Origin: Selaginella moellendorffii
Taxonomy: Eukaryota; Streptophyta; Lycopodiopsida; Selaginellales; Selaginellaceae
Length of the DNA: 64,000 nucleotides
Direction of reading: 5' to 3'
Assembly: GCF_000143415.4 (NCBI RefSeq)
Contig: NW_003314308.1
Span: forward strand, 972,654-1,036,653
A program made the translations under genes and the position numbers. A model generated the notes under the pieces. The model worked only from the letters and a program-made list of their open reading frames with translations. It was not told where the DNA came from and searched no databases. Below, piece after piece: positions 23,568-34,103 of this stretch; position 1 is the stretch's first letter, and each line of letters opens with the position of its first letter.

Positions 23568-23632
23568 CTCTCCAAGCAACTCCTTCCTGTGTTAAGATCA
23601 ACTCTTGAAAGAGCACTGCTTTCCTGGCTGCG

Positions 23633-23640
23633 TTTATATA
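23633..23640 (-). promoter_or_regulatory. TATA box for the small secreted peptide gene
   Basis: TATATAAA on the minus strand, about 66 bp upstream of the ATG at 23567. It predicts a transcription start near 23605. Confidence 0.5.
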
Positions 23641-23819
23641 CCTTGTCAAGTTAGTGGGCTTGGAATATTGTTGACAAAGTACACCGCAGACTAGTCATAA
23701 TATTCCAAACCCACTAAGGTGACGAGGTGTCGTTTAAGAGACGTGCACGATTCTGAACACAGGATTCAAAATTGTTTTCTTTCCAAAATGTGAGCGTTCG
23801 ATTCAGCAATGAAGTCGAA

Positions 23820-23921
23820 AGATTTGAGAAGAATGTACAATAATCCAGCATCTGGGAATGCTGAGGTAAGATTTGAGAAGAATGTACAATAATCCAACAT
23901 CAAACTGTCTGGGAATGCTGC
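23820..23921. repeat. Imperfect tandem duplication, about 50 bp unit
   Basis: AGATTTGAGAAGAATGTACA begins at 23820 and again at 23869. The two copies differ by an 8-base insertion and a few substitutions. It lies in the non-coding gap between the small-peptide gene and the maturase gene. Confidence 0.85.
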
Positions 23922-24064
23922 GGCATTGTTGTAAAACATGATCAAGGAAATCACACCTTTCTGCGCACGCGAAATATTTAAAAAAAAATTAAAATTCCAT
24001 TAATACATTTAACAGTTAAGTCCCTCCTTAAACCCTAAACTCTGAAACCTTAGAACAGTTAAGG

Positions 24065-26623
24065 CTACTCGTAGTCGGCCGACTTATCCAGCGGGGGCGT
24101 GAGCATCCCAAACGGGATCCTCCTCGAGTGCTTCCTCCTGCGCGTGATTCCCTGCGGCGCCACCAGCGCCTCCGCCCTGAGGCTCGCCACCGACACCCTC
24201 CCCGCCATCATCTCCAAGTAGTGCTCGAAGCACAGCGGGAACGACTTCCAGTCGTAGACGGAGTGGAGCGTCCCCACCCGGACAACCTCCATCCATTCCT
24301 CGCCCGACACCTGAATCCTCTTGAGCACCTTGTGGACGCGCATCAGGTACATGTCGATCATCCCGCTGTAGCATCCGATCACCGAGCAACACTTGCCTCG
24401 CAGGAACTGCCGGCTCATTCTCGTCAGCACCACGAACAGGAGATTGTCCCCGCACTTGGTATCGTGGCTCACCAGCGGCGGGACCAAAAACTTCTTCCCC
24501 ATGTTGCGCAGGTCCGACTCGGTGGGGAAGAACGAGGCCAGGTTGCCGTCCAGCCCGACCACCTTGATGTCGTTGGAGAAGGACTTCCGGATGTTCCTGC
24601 TCGACGACTTGTGCTTGGCGGCCAGCGAGAAGATGAGCGACCAGCGCAGGTGGTAGTCGACCGTCTTCTTCACAAACGCGAAGTTGTCGCAGCAGCGGTA
24701 GTAGTCGAGCCAGCGGTACGCCAGCCCCGAGTACCAGTGCAGGATGGCGATGTCCTCCTGCGCTAGCAGCATCCGGAAGTGCGTCGGCCTCCCACCTTTC
24801 GTCACGATCTCTCGCAGCCGCAGCTTGTCCACCAGTTCCATGATCGGCATGATCACCAGCAGCCGCAGCTCGTCCGCCTTCTTCACCTTGATCGGTGGCG
24901 GGTTTCCGGTCGATCGGGCCTCCTTCTCCGCTGCCAGCCGCTCCATCTTCTCCTGCTTCTGCTTCAGCCTCGCGTTGACGCCCCCCTCAGCGCTCACCGA
25001 GTAGTCGAGCTGGCCCAGGAACTTGTCCACCTCTTCCTGGAACCTGTCGAACGCCGCGATGAGCTCCTTGGGTAGCTGCTCGCGGATCCAGGGGCTCATC
25101 AGTATGTGGCCTTTCCGGAACTTCTCGCGGATCATCAGCCTCTCCTCCTCCCTCTCGCTGCTCAGGAATCCCCGGACCATGTCCCCCGCAACGCTCTCGA
25201 ACATACGCCGGACCGTCGCGTCGCCCTGGCTCTCCGACGACGCGTTCTTCCTCGAGCGGGTGTATATCTCCACAAGCATCTCAGCGCCCAGCTTCCGAAC
25301 AACCGCATCGTAGTGGTGCTTCATCTGCCGCTTCACCATCTCGATCCGGTTCTCCACCGCTCGCATCGACTGGATGCACGTCTGCTTCCGGAACTCGGGC
25401 ATCTTGGAGGGAGGAACGAACTGGAGCTGGAAGCCAAGGAAGTCACACTGGTTGAGGGTGGCGTCCATCAGCGTCTTCCGGCCCCGCTCCACCTCCGCCA
25501 CCAGCTTCTCGTTCACGTATACGCACAGCTCGTGCTGGACCGTGAGAGCAATCTCCTTCTGGCCCGACACAGCCAGCAGCACCTCGTCGCCATAGCGGCA
25601 TGCATACAGCCTGATCTTGCGGTCGGCCGGGTCGTCGCTCTCCTCGGCGGGCGTGTTGGGAGCTGACTCTTCAGTGATTCCAATATCAGCATCCGGGACT
25701 GAGGCCCTCGCAACTTTCACTTCCTCAGGCTCCTCCGGGTTCATGCTTGCCACCCCCTCCGCCACCTCTTGGATCTTCCAGTCAAGCTTGTCCAAGTAGA
25801 TGTTGAGAAGCATCGGCGAGAGGATGGGCTCCTTACAGAAGTCCTCCCAGTGGAGATTCCCCATGTCCATCTGGAAGACGCGGGCACGGAAGAGCTGCCG
25901 GAGGAAAGCTATGAGCCTGCTGTCTTCGATGGTTTCCTCAAGGATGGCCACCAGCACGTCGAAGTTCTCGAGCGTGAAGTGCCGCTCCAGCTTCATCTTG
26001 ATGAACCAGTCAAAGTACTTCCAGCGATACTTGATCAGCCTCATAGCCATATGCCTCCCTCTTCCGGGCCTGGAAGCAAACGAAAGGCTGGAGAACCGCG
26101 GCTCGTAAACTTCCTGAAGCGCCATCCGGGTGGCCTCCATGGCGATCTTGGTCTTGAGATTGGGAAGAACCAGCGAGCGAGTGGAGTTCTCCTTGGAAGA
26201 GACGAGGACCTCCACGCAGTTGGCCTTGACGTCAAACGTCCCAATCGCCAAGTCCCTGGACATGTGCTCTATCACCTCCCGGCTAATCCCATCGGCCTCC
26301 ATTTGCTTGGCCTCGTTTCCCAGGAGAGGCCCCGAGCGCTTCTTGATAGAATTGTAAGCGGCCATTAGATTGCTGGGAGTAGCTACTACATTCCTCATCA
26401 ACAATCGATACTTACCGTCCACGAAGATCCCGTCCACGCCCTGCCGGAACCTCTCCTGGTCCACGTCCTGGAAGAGCGAATTCACCTCCCTGGCGATGAG
26501 CGCTCTGTTGCTCGGCTCCTCCTCCACGGCGGCGGCCGCTGACCAGGCCGATCGATGCGGCGCGGCACTGGCGCCGACCCAGCAGCGGCGCCATGGCGCT
26601 GCCCGCCCCGCGCGTTGCAGCAT
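24065..26623 (-). CDS. nMAT: Nuclear-encoded mitochondrial group II intron maturase (nMAT)
   Basis: Intronless, 852 residues. The Arg/Ala-rich N-terminus (MLQRAGRAAPWRRCWVG) is a likely mitochondrial presequence. Residues about 90-440 match the degenerate reverse-transcriptase region of plant nMATs, including FRARVFQMDMGNLHWED and PILSPMLLNIYLDKLDW. The polymerase signature YADD is replaced by YGDE at 344-347, so reverse transcription is unlikely. The C-terminal half carries domain X: ILHWYSGLAYRWLDYYRCCD, then VDYHLRWSLIFSLAAKHKSS. No HNH endonuclease domain follows, which argues for the nMAT1/nMAT2 group over nMAT3/4, though I cannot decide which. Known relatives promote splicing of mitochondrial group II introns. 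It lies 61 bp downstream of the MECR-like stop on the same strand. An ATG 5 bases further upstream is out of frame. Confidence 0.9.
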   Translation of the reverse strand: MLQRAGRAAPWRRCWVGASAAPHRSAWSAAAAVEEEPSNRALIAREVNSLFQDVDQERFRQGVDGIFVDGKYRLLMRNVVATPSNLMAAYNSIKKRSGPLLGNEAKQMEADGISREVIEHMSRDLAIGTFDVKANCVEVLVSSKENSTRSLVLPNLKTKIAMEATRMALQEVYEPRFSSLSFASRPGRGRHMAMRLIKYRWKYFDWFIKMKLERHFTLENFDVLVAILEETIEDSRLIAFLRQLFRARVFQMDMGNLHWEDFCKEPILSPMLLNIYLDKLDWKIQEVAEGVASMNPEEPEEVKVARASVPDADIGITEESAPNTPAEESDDPADRKIRLYACRYGDEVLLAVSGQKEIALTVQHELCVYVNEKLVAEVERGRKTLMDATLNQCDFLGFQLQFVPPSKMPEFRKQTCIQSMRAVENRIEMVKRQMKHHYDAVVRKLGAEMLVEIYTRSRKNASSESQGDATVRRMFESVAGDMVRGFLSSEREEERLMIREKFRKGHILMSPWIREQLPKELIAAFDRFQEEVDKFLGQLDYSVSAEGGVNARLKQKQEKMERLAAEKEARSTGNPPPIKVKKADELRLLVIMPIMELVDKLRLREIVTKGGRPTHFRMLLAQEDIAILHWYSGLAYRWLDYYRCCDNFAFVKKTVDYHLRWSLIFSLAAKHKSSSRNIRKSFSNDIKVVGLDGNLASFFPTESDLRNMGKKFLVPPLVSHDTKCGDNLLFVVLTRMSRQFLRGKCCSVIGCYSGMIDMYLMRVHKVLKRIQVSGEEWMEVVRVGTLHSVYDWKSFPLCFEHYLEMMAGRVSVASLRAEALVAPQGITRRRKHSRRIPFGMLTPPLDKSADYE

Positions 26624-26684
26624 TGCATTGTCCTAAAGCCCTAAACCCCTTTCCTCGCTCCCATTTTTAGGGTTCTTCGTATTT

Positions 26685-28398
26685 TCACTCGCTGACCAAG
26701 AGGATCTTGCCCGGGGAGGCCTGCAAATCAAATCCTGGCAGCGTTGGAGCGGAGTTTCAACGATCTTGAGGCGCGTACCTTGGCGAGGCTCCTGCGGATG
26801 GCATCGTCGTAGCGCTCCAGCGGGAATTTCTCGCCCACGAGCGGCTCCATGATCTTGCCCTCGAGGAGCTTCATCACGGTGGACGCGATCTCCCGGAATT
26901 CGTGCATTGATCGCTTGTAGATCCAGCGCTTGAGGTAGAACCCCTTGACGCTGACCTCGCGCAGCAGCAAATCCATGCCCGCGACGGACACCTCCGCCTT
27001 GTTCATGGTGCCGTAGACGATGACCGTTCCCCTGTTCTTGACGCTGGCGCAAAGAATCTGGCAGGAAGGATGGAGCGAATCAGTGGAGCTGGGTCGATTG
27101 GAGAGCTCTTGCCTTTGTGATCTCGCCGCCCAGGCAATCGATGGCGGCGTGCGCGAGCTTGCCATTGGTGATCTTCTTCACCTCCTTGACAACGTTTTCT
27201 TCCTTGAAATTGATCACGTAGTCGGCGCCCAGGCGGAAGAGCTCCTCCTTTTGCTCGTTCTTTCTCACCAGATTGATCGTCTGGAAATGGAAGAAACCGA
27301 TCGATCGATGAATCGTTCCAAGAAAAAAGGAGAAGAAAGGAGACCTTGATGCCCTTGTGGTGTGCGTATTGGATATACATTCTTCCAAGAACCGAGGAAG
27401 CTCCACTCTGGATCACGTAATCGCCGCTGGGAACCTCCAGCTCCTCCGCCAGAGCATACACTGCGCAAAAGAGATCCCTCCCGTGAGGAAGGAGTCCACA
27501 AACCCATCCAAGATCTTCCTTGCCTGTGAATGGGTTGACGAAGAACTGGCAAGCCACCTCGTTGGAGATGGAGTCGGGCACCGGGATGGTCACATCGGCC
27601 GAGCAGAGGAGAAACTCCTGCCATGTCTCGGGATCGCTCCACTCGAGAATCGGGCACACCCGCTGACCCACGCGCAGACCCACCACATTCTCCCCGACCT
27701 TTTCTCCCAGTCCAATCGGGTACCCGCAAAAAAGGAGAGGAAGAACACTATGATCGTCAATGCGAAACAGAGGAAGAACACTCCATCGCCAAGTATCCCA
27801 TCGCCAAGTACCACAAGCAATCAATCCTACACAAGAAGAAGACCCAAGAAGAGATCCATCCTCCTCGATCAATCACCAGGACATCCAAGCTTCTCGGAGA
27901 TCGATTGGGTCCCAGAAAGAAGAAGACCCAAGAAGAGATCCTCCTCGATCAATCACCAGGACATAATGCCAATTCCTCCAAGCTTTTCCAGGAGGAAGAA
28001 GAAGACGAAGAAGACCCAAGAAGATATCCTCCTCGATCATTCATGCCAATCACTGCAAGCTTTTCGGATCGCGATTGGGTAGTAGCATCAAACCAAACAA
28101 CAGGAAGAAGAGGGGAAGAAGAAAGATCGATCAAACAAGCTGGAGAGCTGACGATCCAGCTTACCTCGTGGATGATCCCCATGCCCTCGAGGCCTGGCAC
28201 CGCGGGGAAGGAGATGGGCTTCCAGGTGGGGTAGAAGCCCTGCAAGCACATAATGTCGGATGGATTGACTGGGCGGCACAGGAGCTTCACCACGACCTGG
28301 CCACTCCCGGCTCGCGGCGTCGCCACCCATCCAATCCGGCACGCCGCCGCTGGATCTTCCCGGTTATACGACAGGAGCTGGATCGCCCTGTGCATCAT
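26685..28398 (-). CDS. MDR-family reductase, MECR/ETR-like (mitochondrial trans-2-enoyl-CoA reductase type)
   Basis: Six exons: 28165-28398, 27524-27698, 27345-27460, 27113-27280, 26779-27057 and 26685-26720. The frame closes at 336 codons (335 residues). The N-terminus VKLLCRPVNPSDIMCLQGFY and PAVPGLEGMGIIHEVGENV is typical of zinc-free quinone-oxidoreductase/MECR proteins. The cofactor region reads DYVIQSGASSVLGRMYIQYA and KNEQKEELFRLGADYVINF. The C-terminus is MKLLEGKIMEPLVGEKFPLE. Known MECR enzymes reduce enoyl thioesters with NADPH in mitochondrial fatty-acid synthesis, but no obvious presequence is visible here, so location is uncertain. Introns 2 (AG|GCAAGG) and 4 (AAG|GCAAGA) use GC donors. 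Without them the frame fails. A related quinone reductase is the alternative. Confidence 0.83.
27832..28079. repeat. Three-unit tandem repeat in MECR-like intron 1
   Basis: Units of roughly 80-90 bp share GAAGACCCAAGAAGAGATCC, CTCCTCGATCAATCACCAGG, a CCAAGCTT phrase and CGATTGGGT. Starts are near 27832, 27915 and 27990. The array enlarges intron 1 to 466 bp while the other introns of the gene are under 100 bp. Confidence 0.85.
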
Positions 28399-28639
28399 CG
28401 CCGCCGTCTCCTCGCTCTCGATTGATCAATGCTCTTCTCTTACGATCGAAGATCTAGTTTGCGGGAAGGACGAGCTCCTTTTATAACCCAAAGCTCTCGG
28501 ATTTGTTACCTCTTATTGTTTCGCGGGGTATTAGATTATGAGCGCCATGGAAAGACCGTGTGACCTGCGTAATCCGGGAGCGTCAATCCAGCATCTTTGT
28601 ACTCAGCAGCAAAGGCGTAAAACTTTCCGTTCCAGGCGT

Positions 28640-29170
28640 GAATGAGTGAACACGACGCCCTCGCTTTGCTTTAGCATGGATCCTGTATATCAGCGGCAAA
28701 CTTTCAGGGGAAAAGCGGAGAAAAACGAAAGAACCTTTGGCTCCAAGACCACGTTTCTCACGCTCCATACTAATGGTACCGTCGCTATAGCCACAGTCCT
28801 CTCAAACAAGGATGTGCTGCCATTCGTCCACGCCCTGGCCATAACTTTGATCGTGGGAGATTGAATAGTCACGGCCCTGGCAGGGATAAGCCGACCAAGA
28901 AAAACGTGGATGGAATAGAAAGGGAGATACGTACATGGATCTTTGTATACTGACTCATAAACTTTGCAGGACTTTTTGCCATGTTCTGCTGTACCAAGGT
29001 GTGAGTGAGTCACTGATATCCAAAGAATTGCAATCTCGAGCTCCAGGACATAACTTATCTACAAGAGAGTGAAGTAATCAGTATACTTGTAGAAAAGAAA
29101 GGAAACTTGCCTCGAGCGTTTGACTGATCCACCTAAACGTGATGGATGGCTTGGAGTCTGTTAAACAACC
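28640..29170 (-). pseudogene. MED15 3'-end fragment, tandem duplicate
   Basis: A partial copy of the MED15 tail just downstream of the real gene, in the same orientation. The end of exon 7 (WISQTLE then the GC donor GCAAG, about 29100-29165), the start of exon 8 (TCCAGGACATAACTTATCTAC, about 29041-29061), part of exon 10 (LTIKAMARAWDE read here as PTIKVMARAWTN, about 28820-28870) and 3'-UTR sequence near 28660 are recognisable. The Cys-containing end of the activator-interacting tail is lost. Non-functional remnant. Confidence 0.8.
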
Positions 29171-29366
29171 GAGAGATCCAAAAGTATGTATAATTTCTCT
29201 AGTCAACAACATCAGCTGTTCACGCCAACGAAGTGCGTTTCTCGCGCTTCGCGAAACGACGCCCTGGCTTTGCTCTAGCATAAATACCTGTATATATAGC
29301 AGCAAACTTACATTACTCCGCGAATTACCTTCCACTACCTCATCTTGTATTAACACTGTCGTGAAG

Positions 29367-32034
29367 CTAAGTTGCTACGCAGTTCTCCCAAACGCCGATG
29401 CTGCTTAGGAAAGGACCACCGTTGCTGCTACCGCTGCTGCCGTAAATCGCCTCCGATACAACCTTTCGAGCACACTCGTCCCATGCTCTGGCCATGGCTT
29501 TGATCGTGAGAGGATGGGTATAATTACCGAGCCTCACCGCCCTGGAAAACGAGTCTCTAGCCACCACTGACAGCAAGTGACTAACGAGGCCAAAAACAAA
29601 GCGTAAAAAACATGAATGAAATGGAAAGAAGGATCCTTACTTGGAGTTTGGATCAAAATTGTCGGACATTAGAAGCGGAGGAGTCTTTGGATAAGTTGGA
29701 GGGACGAGTACTCGTAGCGGTGACAAAACGGCCTGCCATTAAGAAATATCCGACAAAGTCAAGCACCACAGAAGTAAATAAGGACTTTTACCATGTGATG
29801 TATCGTTTCTGGAATCTCAAGGCCGTTGTACGAAAATGTAAGAACAAGACCTTCCTTGCCTTCGGAGGCTGCTTCCTCAGTCCCATCCTCACTGATATCC
29901 ACGACGGTGTCGATGAGGTGGTCATTCGTGTCGCGAATTTCTTGCTCCAGGACATAACTTATCTACATGAGAGTACTTATAGCGAGGAAAAGAAGGAAAC
30001 ACTTGCCTCAAGTTTTTGACTCTTCCACCCGGATGTGACGGATGACTCAAGGTCGGCCTCGTCCCCTTTGTGGAGACTGTTCACAACGCTTCCATCCGAG
30101 GAGATTAGTGTCAGCGCAATGGAATCGAGCTGACGCTTGACCTTCTTCGCAGCTGCTGGGCCTTCCTGCGTTGATGCCAAAGCTCTAGATTGCTGACGAC
30201 TCTTTGTCAATGCAGCCAAGTCCTCCCCGACAGCTGCTCTGCAACCAGGGCCGGGTGCTGAGGCCGCGAGCTTGTCGGACAAGTTCACGACAGATCTCAT
30301 TTCCCTCACGCCTGCGCTGAGAGCTTTTGGAGACATCGTGCTAACCTGGAGTTCGATAAAAAAAAAAAAAAAAAACAAATGAGTTTGAGTTATGTAAGAG
30401 GAGAAACTAGAACTTACGATCTTAAGAAGCCTCTCCAAAGGATCGAGGCCCTTCTGGCCAAATGGAGTCCCGGGCGCTGGATCCTGCGAGCCAGCGACTT
30501 GAGCAGGACTCGGGGAAAACTCCAAGAAAGGTGACGCCGAAATGCCTGGTGTGCCAATCACTGGAGTTGCGGTGGACTGGTTGTAGCCAATCGGCTGGGA
30601 ACTCGTTATCGAGGACACAGCGGAAGTAGCCGCTTTATGCTCGGCGTCCTCGATTGGTGGCGAAGCAACCGGAAGCAACGGAGAGGGAGTCATAAACGGT
30701 GGTGTCGCCGCTTGCAAAGGCGTGCCAACTTTGACGGTAGTTAAACCTTGAGCATGCTGCTGGTCTATCTGCGGTGACAGTTGCTGGGCCAGTTGAGGCG
30801 ATGGAGCTTGCAGAATCTGGGGAGATGAAGTCAGCTGAGGCGATCCAACTTTCATCTGATTCAGCTGGTTCTGCTGCTGCTGCTGCACTCGCTTAGTCGC
30901 CATCATTCTTCGGATATCCATCTTCGAATCCTCCTGCATTTGTTGCTGCTGGTGTTGTTGCTGCTGCAGAGGAAGGACGAGGTTGGAAGCTTGCTGCAAC
31001 TTTTGCTGCTGCTGCTGAGCCAGTTGGATTCTCTTCATCTGCTGCTGCTGTAGAAGATCTTGCTTAAACACATGCTGCTGCTGCTGCTGCTGCTGCTGGA
31101 GAGGATTTAGACTGTGCATCATGTTGGGCTGAGCAGTATTCTGCCCCGGAATTGTGACAGGCGGATGCTGCACGGACGAAATCTGACCGCCAAGCATTCC
31201 TTGCTGCTGGTGCTGCTGCTGCTGAAGTTGCACTTGCTGCTGCTGCTGTTGCTGAGGGAGCTTACGCTTCTTAAAAGTCTCCATAATACTCACAATTTGC
31301 TTCTCGAAGGCTTCTAACTTGTCTAGCCTGAACTCCTTTGGAAGGTTGGTCCTCGAGGCAGATAAATATGGAATCATTCGGCTTAACACGTCCTTGTAAT
31401 GATTCAGCTTCTGTAGCTGATCTGCGGGCATTGACTGCATATAGAAAAAAAAAATGTTTGTAACAATTTGGGCCGACAAAGGCTTACCTGTTGACTTCGT
31501 GCAACAAGCATGTTCCGAAGATCGTTCATGTCAGGTAAATACTTGTCCTTGAGGTTTTGCAGCTGTAACAGAAACGATTATTTCATATTGAATACAAAGT
31601 ATGCTGTGATACATACCTTGTTCCACACCGTCTCTTGTTGGTCGATGGTAGCGGACTGAGCTGTCTGACCCGAATCAACTGAAGCTGTGAAAAAAACAAT
31701 TAAGCCCACTCGCTCTTGAAAATCCATAACAACGCACCTGAGGAAGCTTCGGACACGGCACGTTGTTGCATCATCCCGAGGGGTTGATTTTGCTGCGGCA
31801 GTGCTTGTTGCTGCTTCGGCTGAAGCATTTGTTGCTGAAGCATCTGCTGGCCATTGCTCAAGAGCTGCTGCTGGTGCAAAGCTTGAGCACTCGGCTGCTG
31901 CTGTTGCTGCTGCATGTACGGTTGTTGCTGCTGTTGCATCAAGCTTGGTTGATGCTGAGACATATTTGACTGAGGCTGAGAAAGTCCAGCTAGCTGTGGC
32001 TGTTGTTGTTGTTGCTGCTGTTGCAATGGTGGTA

Positions 32035-32065
<31 letters not shown>

Positions 32066-33229
32066 ATGGTGCTGCAACAGGGTCACGGGCGGCTGCTGTT
32101 GCGGCTGCTGCTGCTGTTGCTGCTGTTGCGGAAGTAGACCTTGCTGCGAATTAATCCCAGAAGGTTTTAGAACCATACTCGTCGGTTGCTGCTGCTGTTG
32201 CAAGCCGGGTTGCTTTTGCTTCATATGCATCCGGTAAAGCATCTGCTGAGAAGCAACATGCGGAGGTTGTGAAGATTGAGGCTGTTGTTGTTGCTGCTGA
32301 TGCTGTGGTTGTTGTTGAGGCTGTTGTTGCTGCTGTTGTTGTTGCTGTTGTTGTTGCTGCTGCTGCTGCTGTGGCTGCACTTGAGTTTGACGAGCTTGCA
32401 TCATTCTCACGGCAGCTGAATTCTGGCCGAGACCGGCAAGGTTTGCTTGTTGTCCTTGCAGGTGTGCTGGCAAGGCCGCAATGGGATTCCCTTGCAAAGA
32501 CTGATGTGGTCTGCCTTGACCACTCAGTTGGATGTTGTTGCCAAAACTTTGCGGGACTTGAGCTTGACCTTGAGCTTGTCTCATCTGTAATTGCTGCTGC
32601 TGCTGCTGCTGTTGGAGTTGTTGTTGCTGTGGTTGCTGCTGCTGGATTTGCTGCTGCTGTTGCTGGGGCTGCTGCTGCTGTTGCTGGATTTGTTGCTGGA
32701 GCTGCTGCTGGATTTGAGGCTGCTGAGGCGGCTGCTGCTGCTGCTGCTGCTGCTGGATTTGCTGGGGCTGCTGCTGCTGCTGGAGCCCTGGCTGCTGAGC
32801 ACCCATGAGAGACGAAGTCCCAGAAACCATCTGAGAAGCATCCGAGGGATTTGGCGGGGGAGCGTTGCTGTTGTTCTGGGACGACTTATTCTCTAGCGAG
32901 AGCATCTTCATGGATATCCTCCGGAGATAGTCTTGCTGAACAAGGAAAAAAGAAACTTTTCTATCATCGATCCGATCAGAGGAGCGAGGAGAAACTTGCC
33001 TGATCCGTCGCCGTCATGTAAATCTTCTCCTCGAAGCGGCATGCGATCTTGAGCAGCTCGTTCATGCCGTCGGGCGGATTGTGTGGCATATGCTTCTGGA
33101 GCGTGTCCATTCTGCCGATTACCGGAGACAAGGCCATGAGGATCAATCCAGAGAGCTAGAGGGGAGCGCTTACATTCTCTTGACGATCTTATTCCGCGCA
33201 TCGGAGCATAGGCCACTACGCCAATCCAT
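29367..33229 (-). CDS. MED15: Mediator tail subunit MED15 (KIX domain, glutamine-rich)
   Basis: Ten exons: 33174-33229, 33000-33111, 31738-32935, 31617-31684, 31488-31562, 30418-31434, 30007-30345, 29792-29962, 29641-29732 and 29367-29580. All phases close, giving 1114 codons (1113 residues). Residues 6-70 form the KIX domain: ARNKIVKRIMDTLQKHMP, then GMNELLKIACRFEEKIY and DYLRRISMKML. Exons 3 and 6 encode long poly-Gln tracts. The C-terminus matches plant MED15 (LIDTVVDISEDGTEE, PLRVLVPPTYPKTPPLL, ARAWDECARKVVSEAIYG, GVWENC). Mediator links transcription activators to RNA polymerase II in the nucleus. Introns 2 and 7 appear to use GC donors. Intron 2 could instead be read as GT-AG by sliding 5 bases, which would give QANYLRR in place of the better conserved QQDYLRR. 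It is transcribed divergently from COQ4. Confidence 0.95.
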
Positions 33230-33360
33230 TGCCCTCGTCTTCTCAAACCCTAGCTAGCTCGCTTCTCCTATTTGGTAAATCTGTTGAAAACTAATAAAAT
33301 AATGTGAAATATTCTTTACATCTAAAGAATCCGGTCAAGTATCTAGGGCTTGACAGAGCT
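33230..33360. promoter_or_regulatory. Bidirectional promoter region between MED15 and COQ4
   Basis: Only 131 bp separate the divergent start codons. A telo-box-like AAACCCTAG lies at 33245-33253, close to the MED15 start. No clear TATA box in either direction. Part of this arrangement is preserved in the degenerate copies near 37865 and 41935. Confidence 0.65.
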
Positions 33361-34103
33361 ATGGCGTTCCAGGGCGCCAGGGTTCCTCTCAATTGGTGGC
33401 AGCGCGCGGCCGTCGTGGCGGGTTCGGCAGTGGGAGCTGCGCTGAATCCCGCTAGGGCGGATCTCGTCGCTGCTCTGGGCGAGACCACGGGAGGATTTGC
33501 GTTCCAGCGAATGCTGGAGCGTATGGAGCGAAGCCCCGAGGGCCAGGTAGCAAGCAAATCTTGTTCTTCCTATCCATCTCCAAGCAATTCCTTTGCTCCA
33601 AGCAGAGAATTCTCGCGGAGCGTCCCAGAGTGACATCGTCGGCAATGTCTCGCGCCTGGGATCTCCCACCCAATACCTTTGGCGCCGCCTACGCCCAGTT
33701 CATGGGATCCAGGAACTTTAGCCCCGACGATCGCCCTCCAGTTCGATTTCTAGAGTCCGAGCAGCTCGCCTACGTTGCGACACGAGCCCGGGAAGTTCAC
33801 GACTTTTGGCACGTCCTCTTTAGCCTGCCCACCAGCGTCATGGGAGAGCTCGCCTTGAAAGCTCTCGAGTTCCAGCAGACCACCATGCCGATGTGTTTCC
33901 TCTCGGTTGCCGGAGCTTCGTGGCGGCTCAAGCCACACCAGAGGGACGCGCTCTTCCGGGAGTTCATCCCCTGGGCTTTCAAGGCTGGGAACTCCGCCAC
34001 GGACCTGATGTGCGTTTACTACGAGCAGCACCTGGACGAAGATCTGGAAGACGTTCGCAGCAAGTGGGGCATCATTCCTGCGCCGGCGCTACGAAAAAAA
34101 TAG
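33361..34103 (+). CDS. COQ4: Ubiquinone biosynthesis protein COQ4
   Basis: Two exons, 33361-33546 and 33606-34103, intron CAG|GTAGCA...AAGCAG|AG. 228 codons (227 residues), the usual plant COQ4 length. The family signature HDxxH-x11-E is complete: H127-D128-F-W-H131 and E143 ([17 protein letters not shown]). Other conserved blocks are [37 protein letters not shown] and the C-terminal [22 protein letters not shown]4 acts in the inner-membrane coenzyme Q synthesis complex; recent work assigns it a decarboxylation/hydroxylation step on the ring. The start gives a short mildly basic N-terminus consistent with mitochondrial import. It is divergent from MED15 and was originally convergent with COM1, of which only a remnant follows here. 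Confidence 0.95.

Noticed and set aside
24128-26636. Many plus-strand frames of 60-200 codons
   Set aside because: Antisense to the maturase. They are Arg/His/Leu-rich, as expected from a GC-rich shadow.
31800-32900. Plus-strand Ala/Val-rich and Leu-rich frames
   Set aside because: Antisense shadows of the MED15 CAG/CAA tracts.
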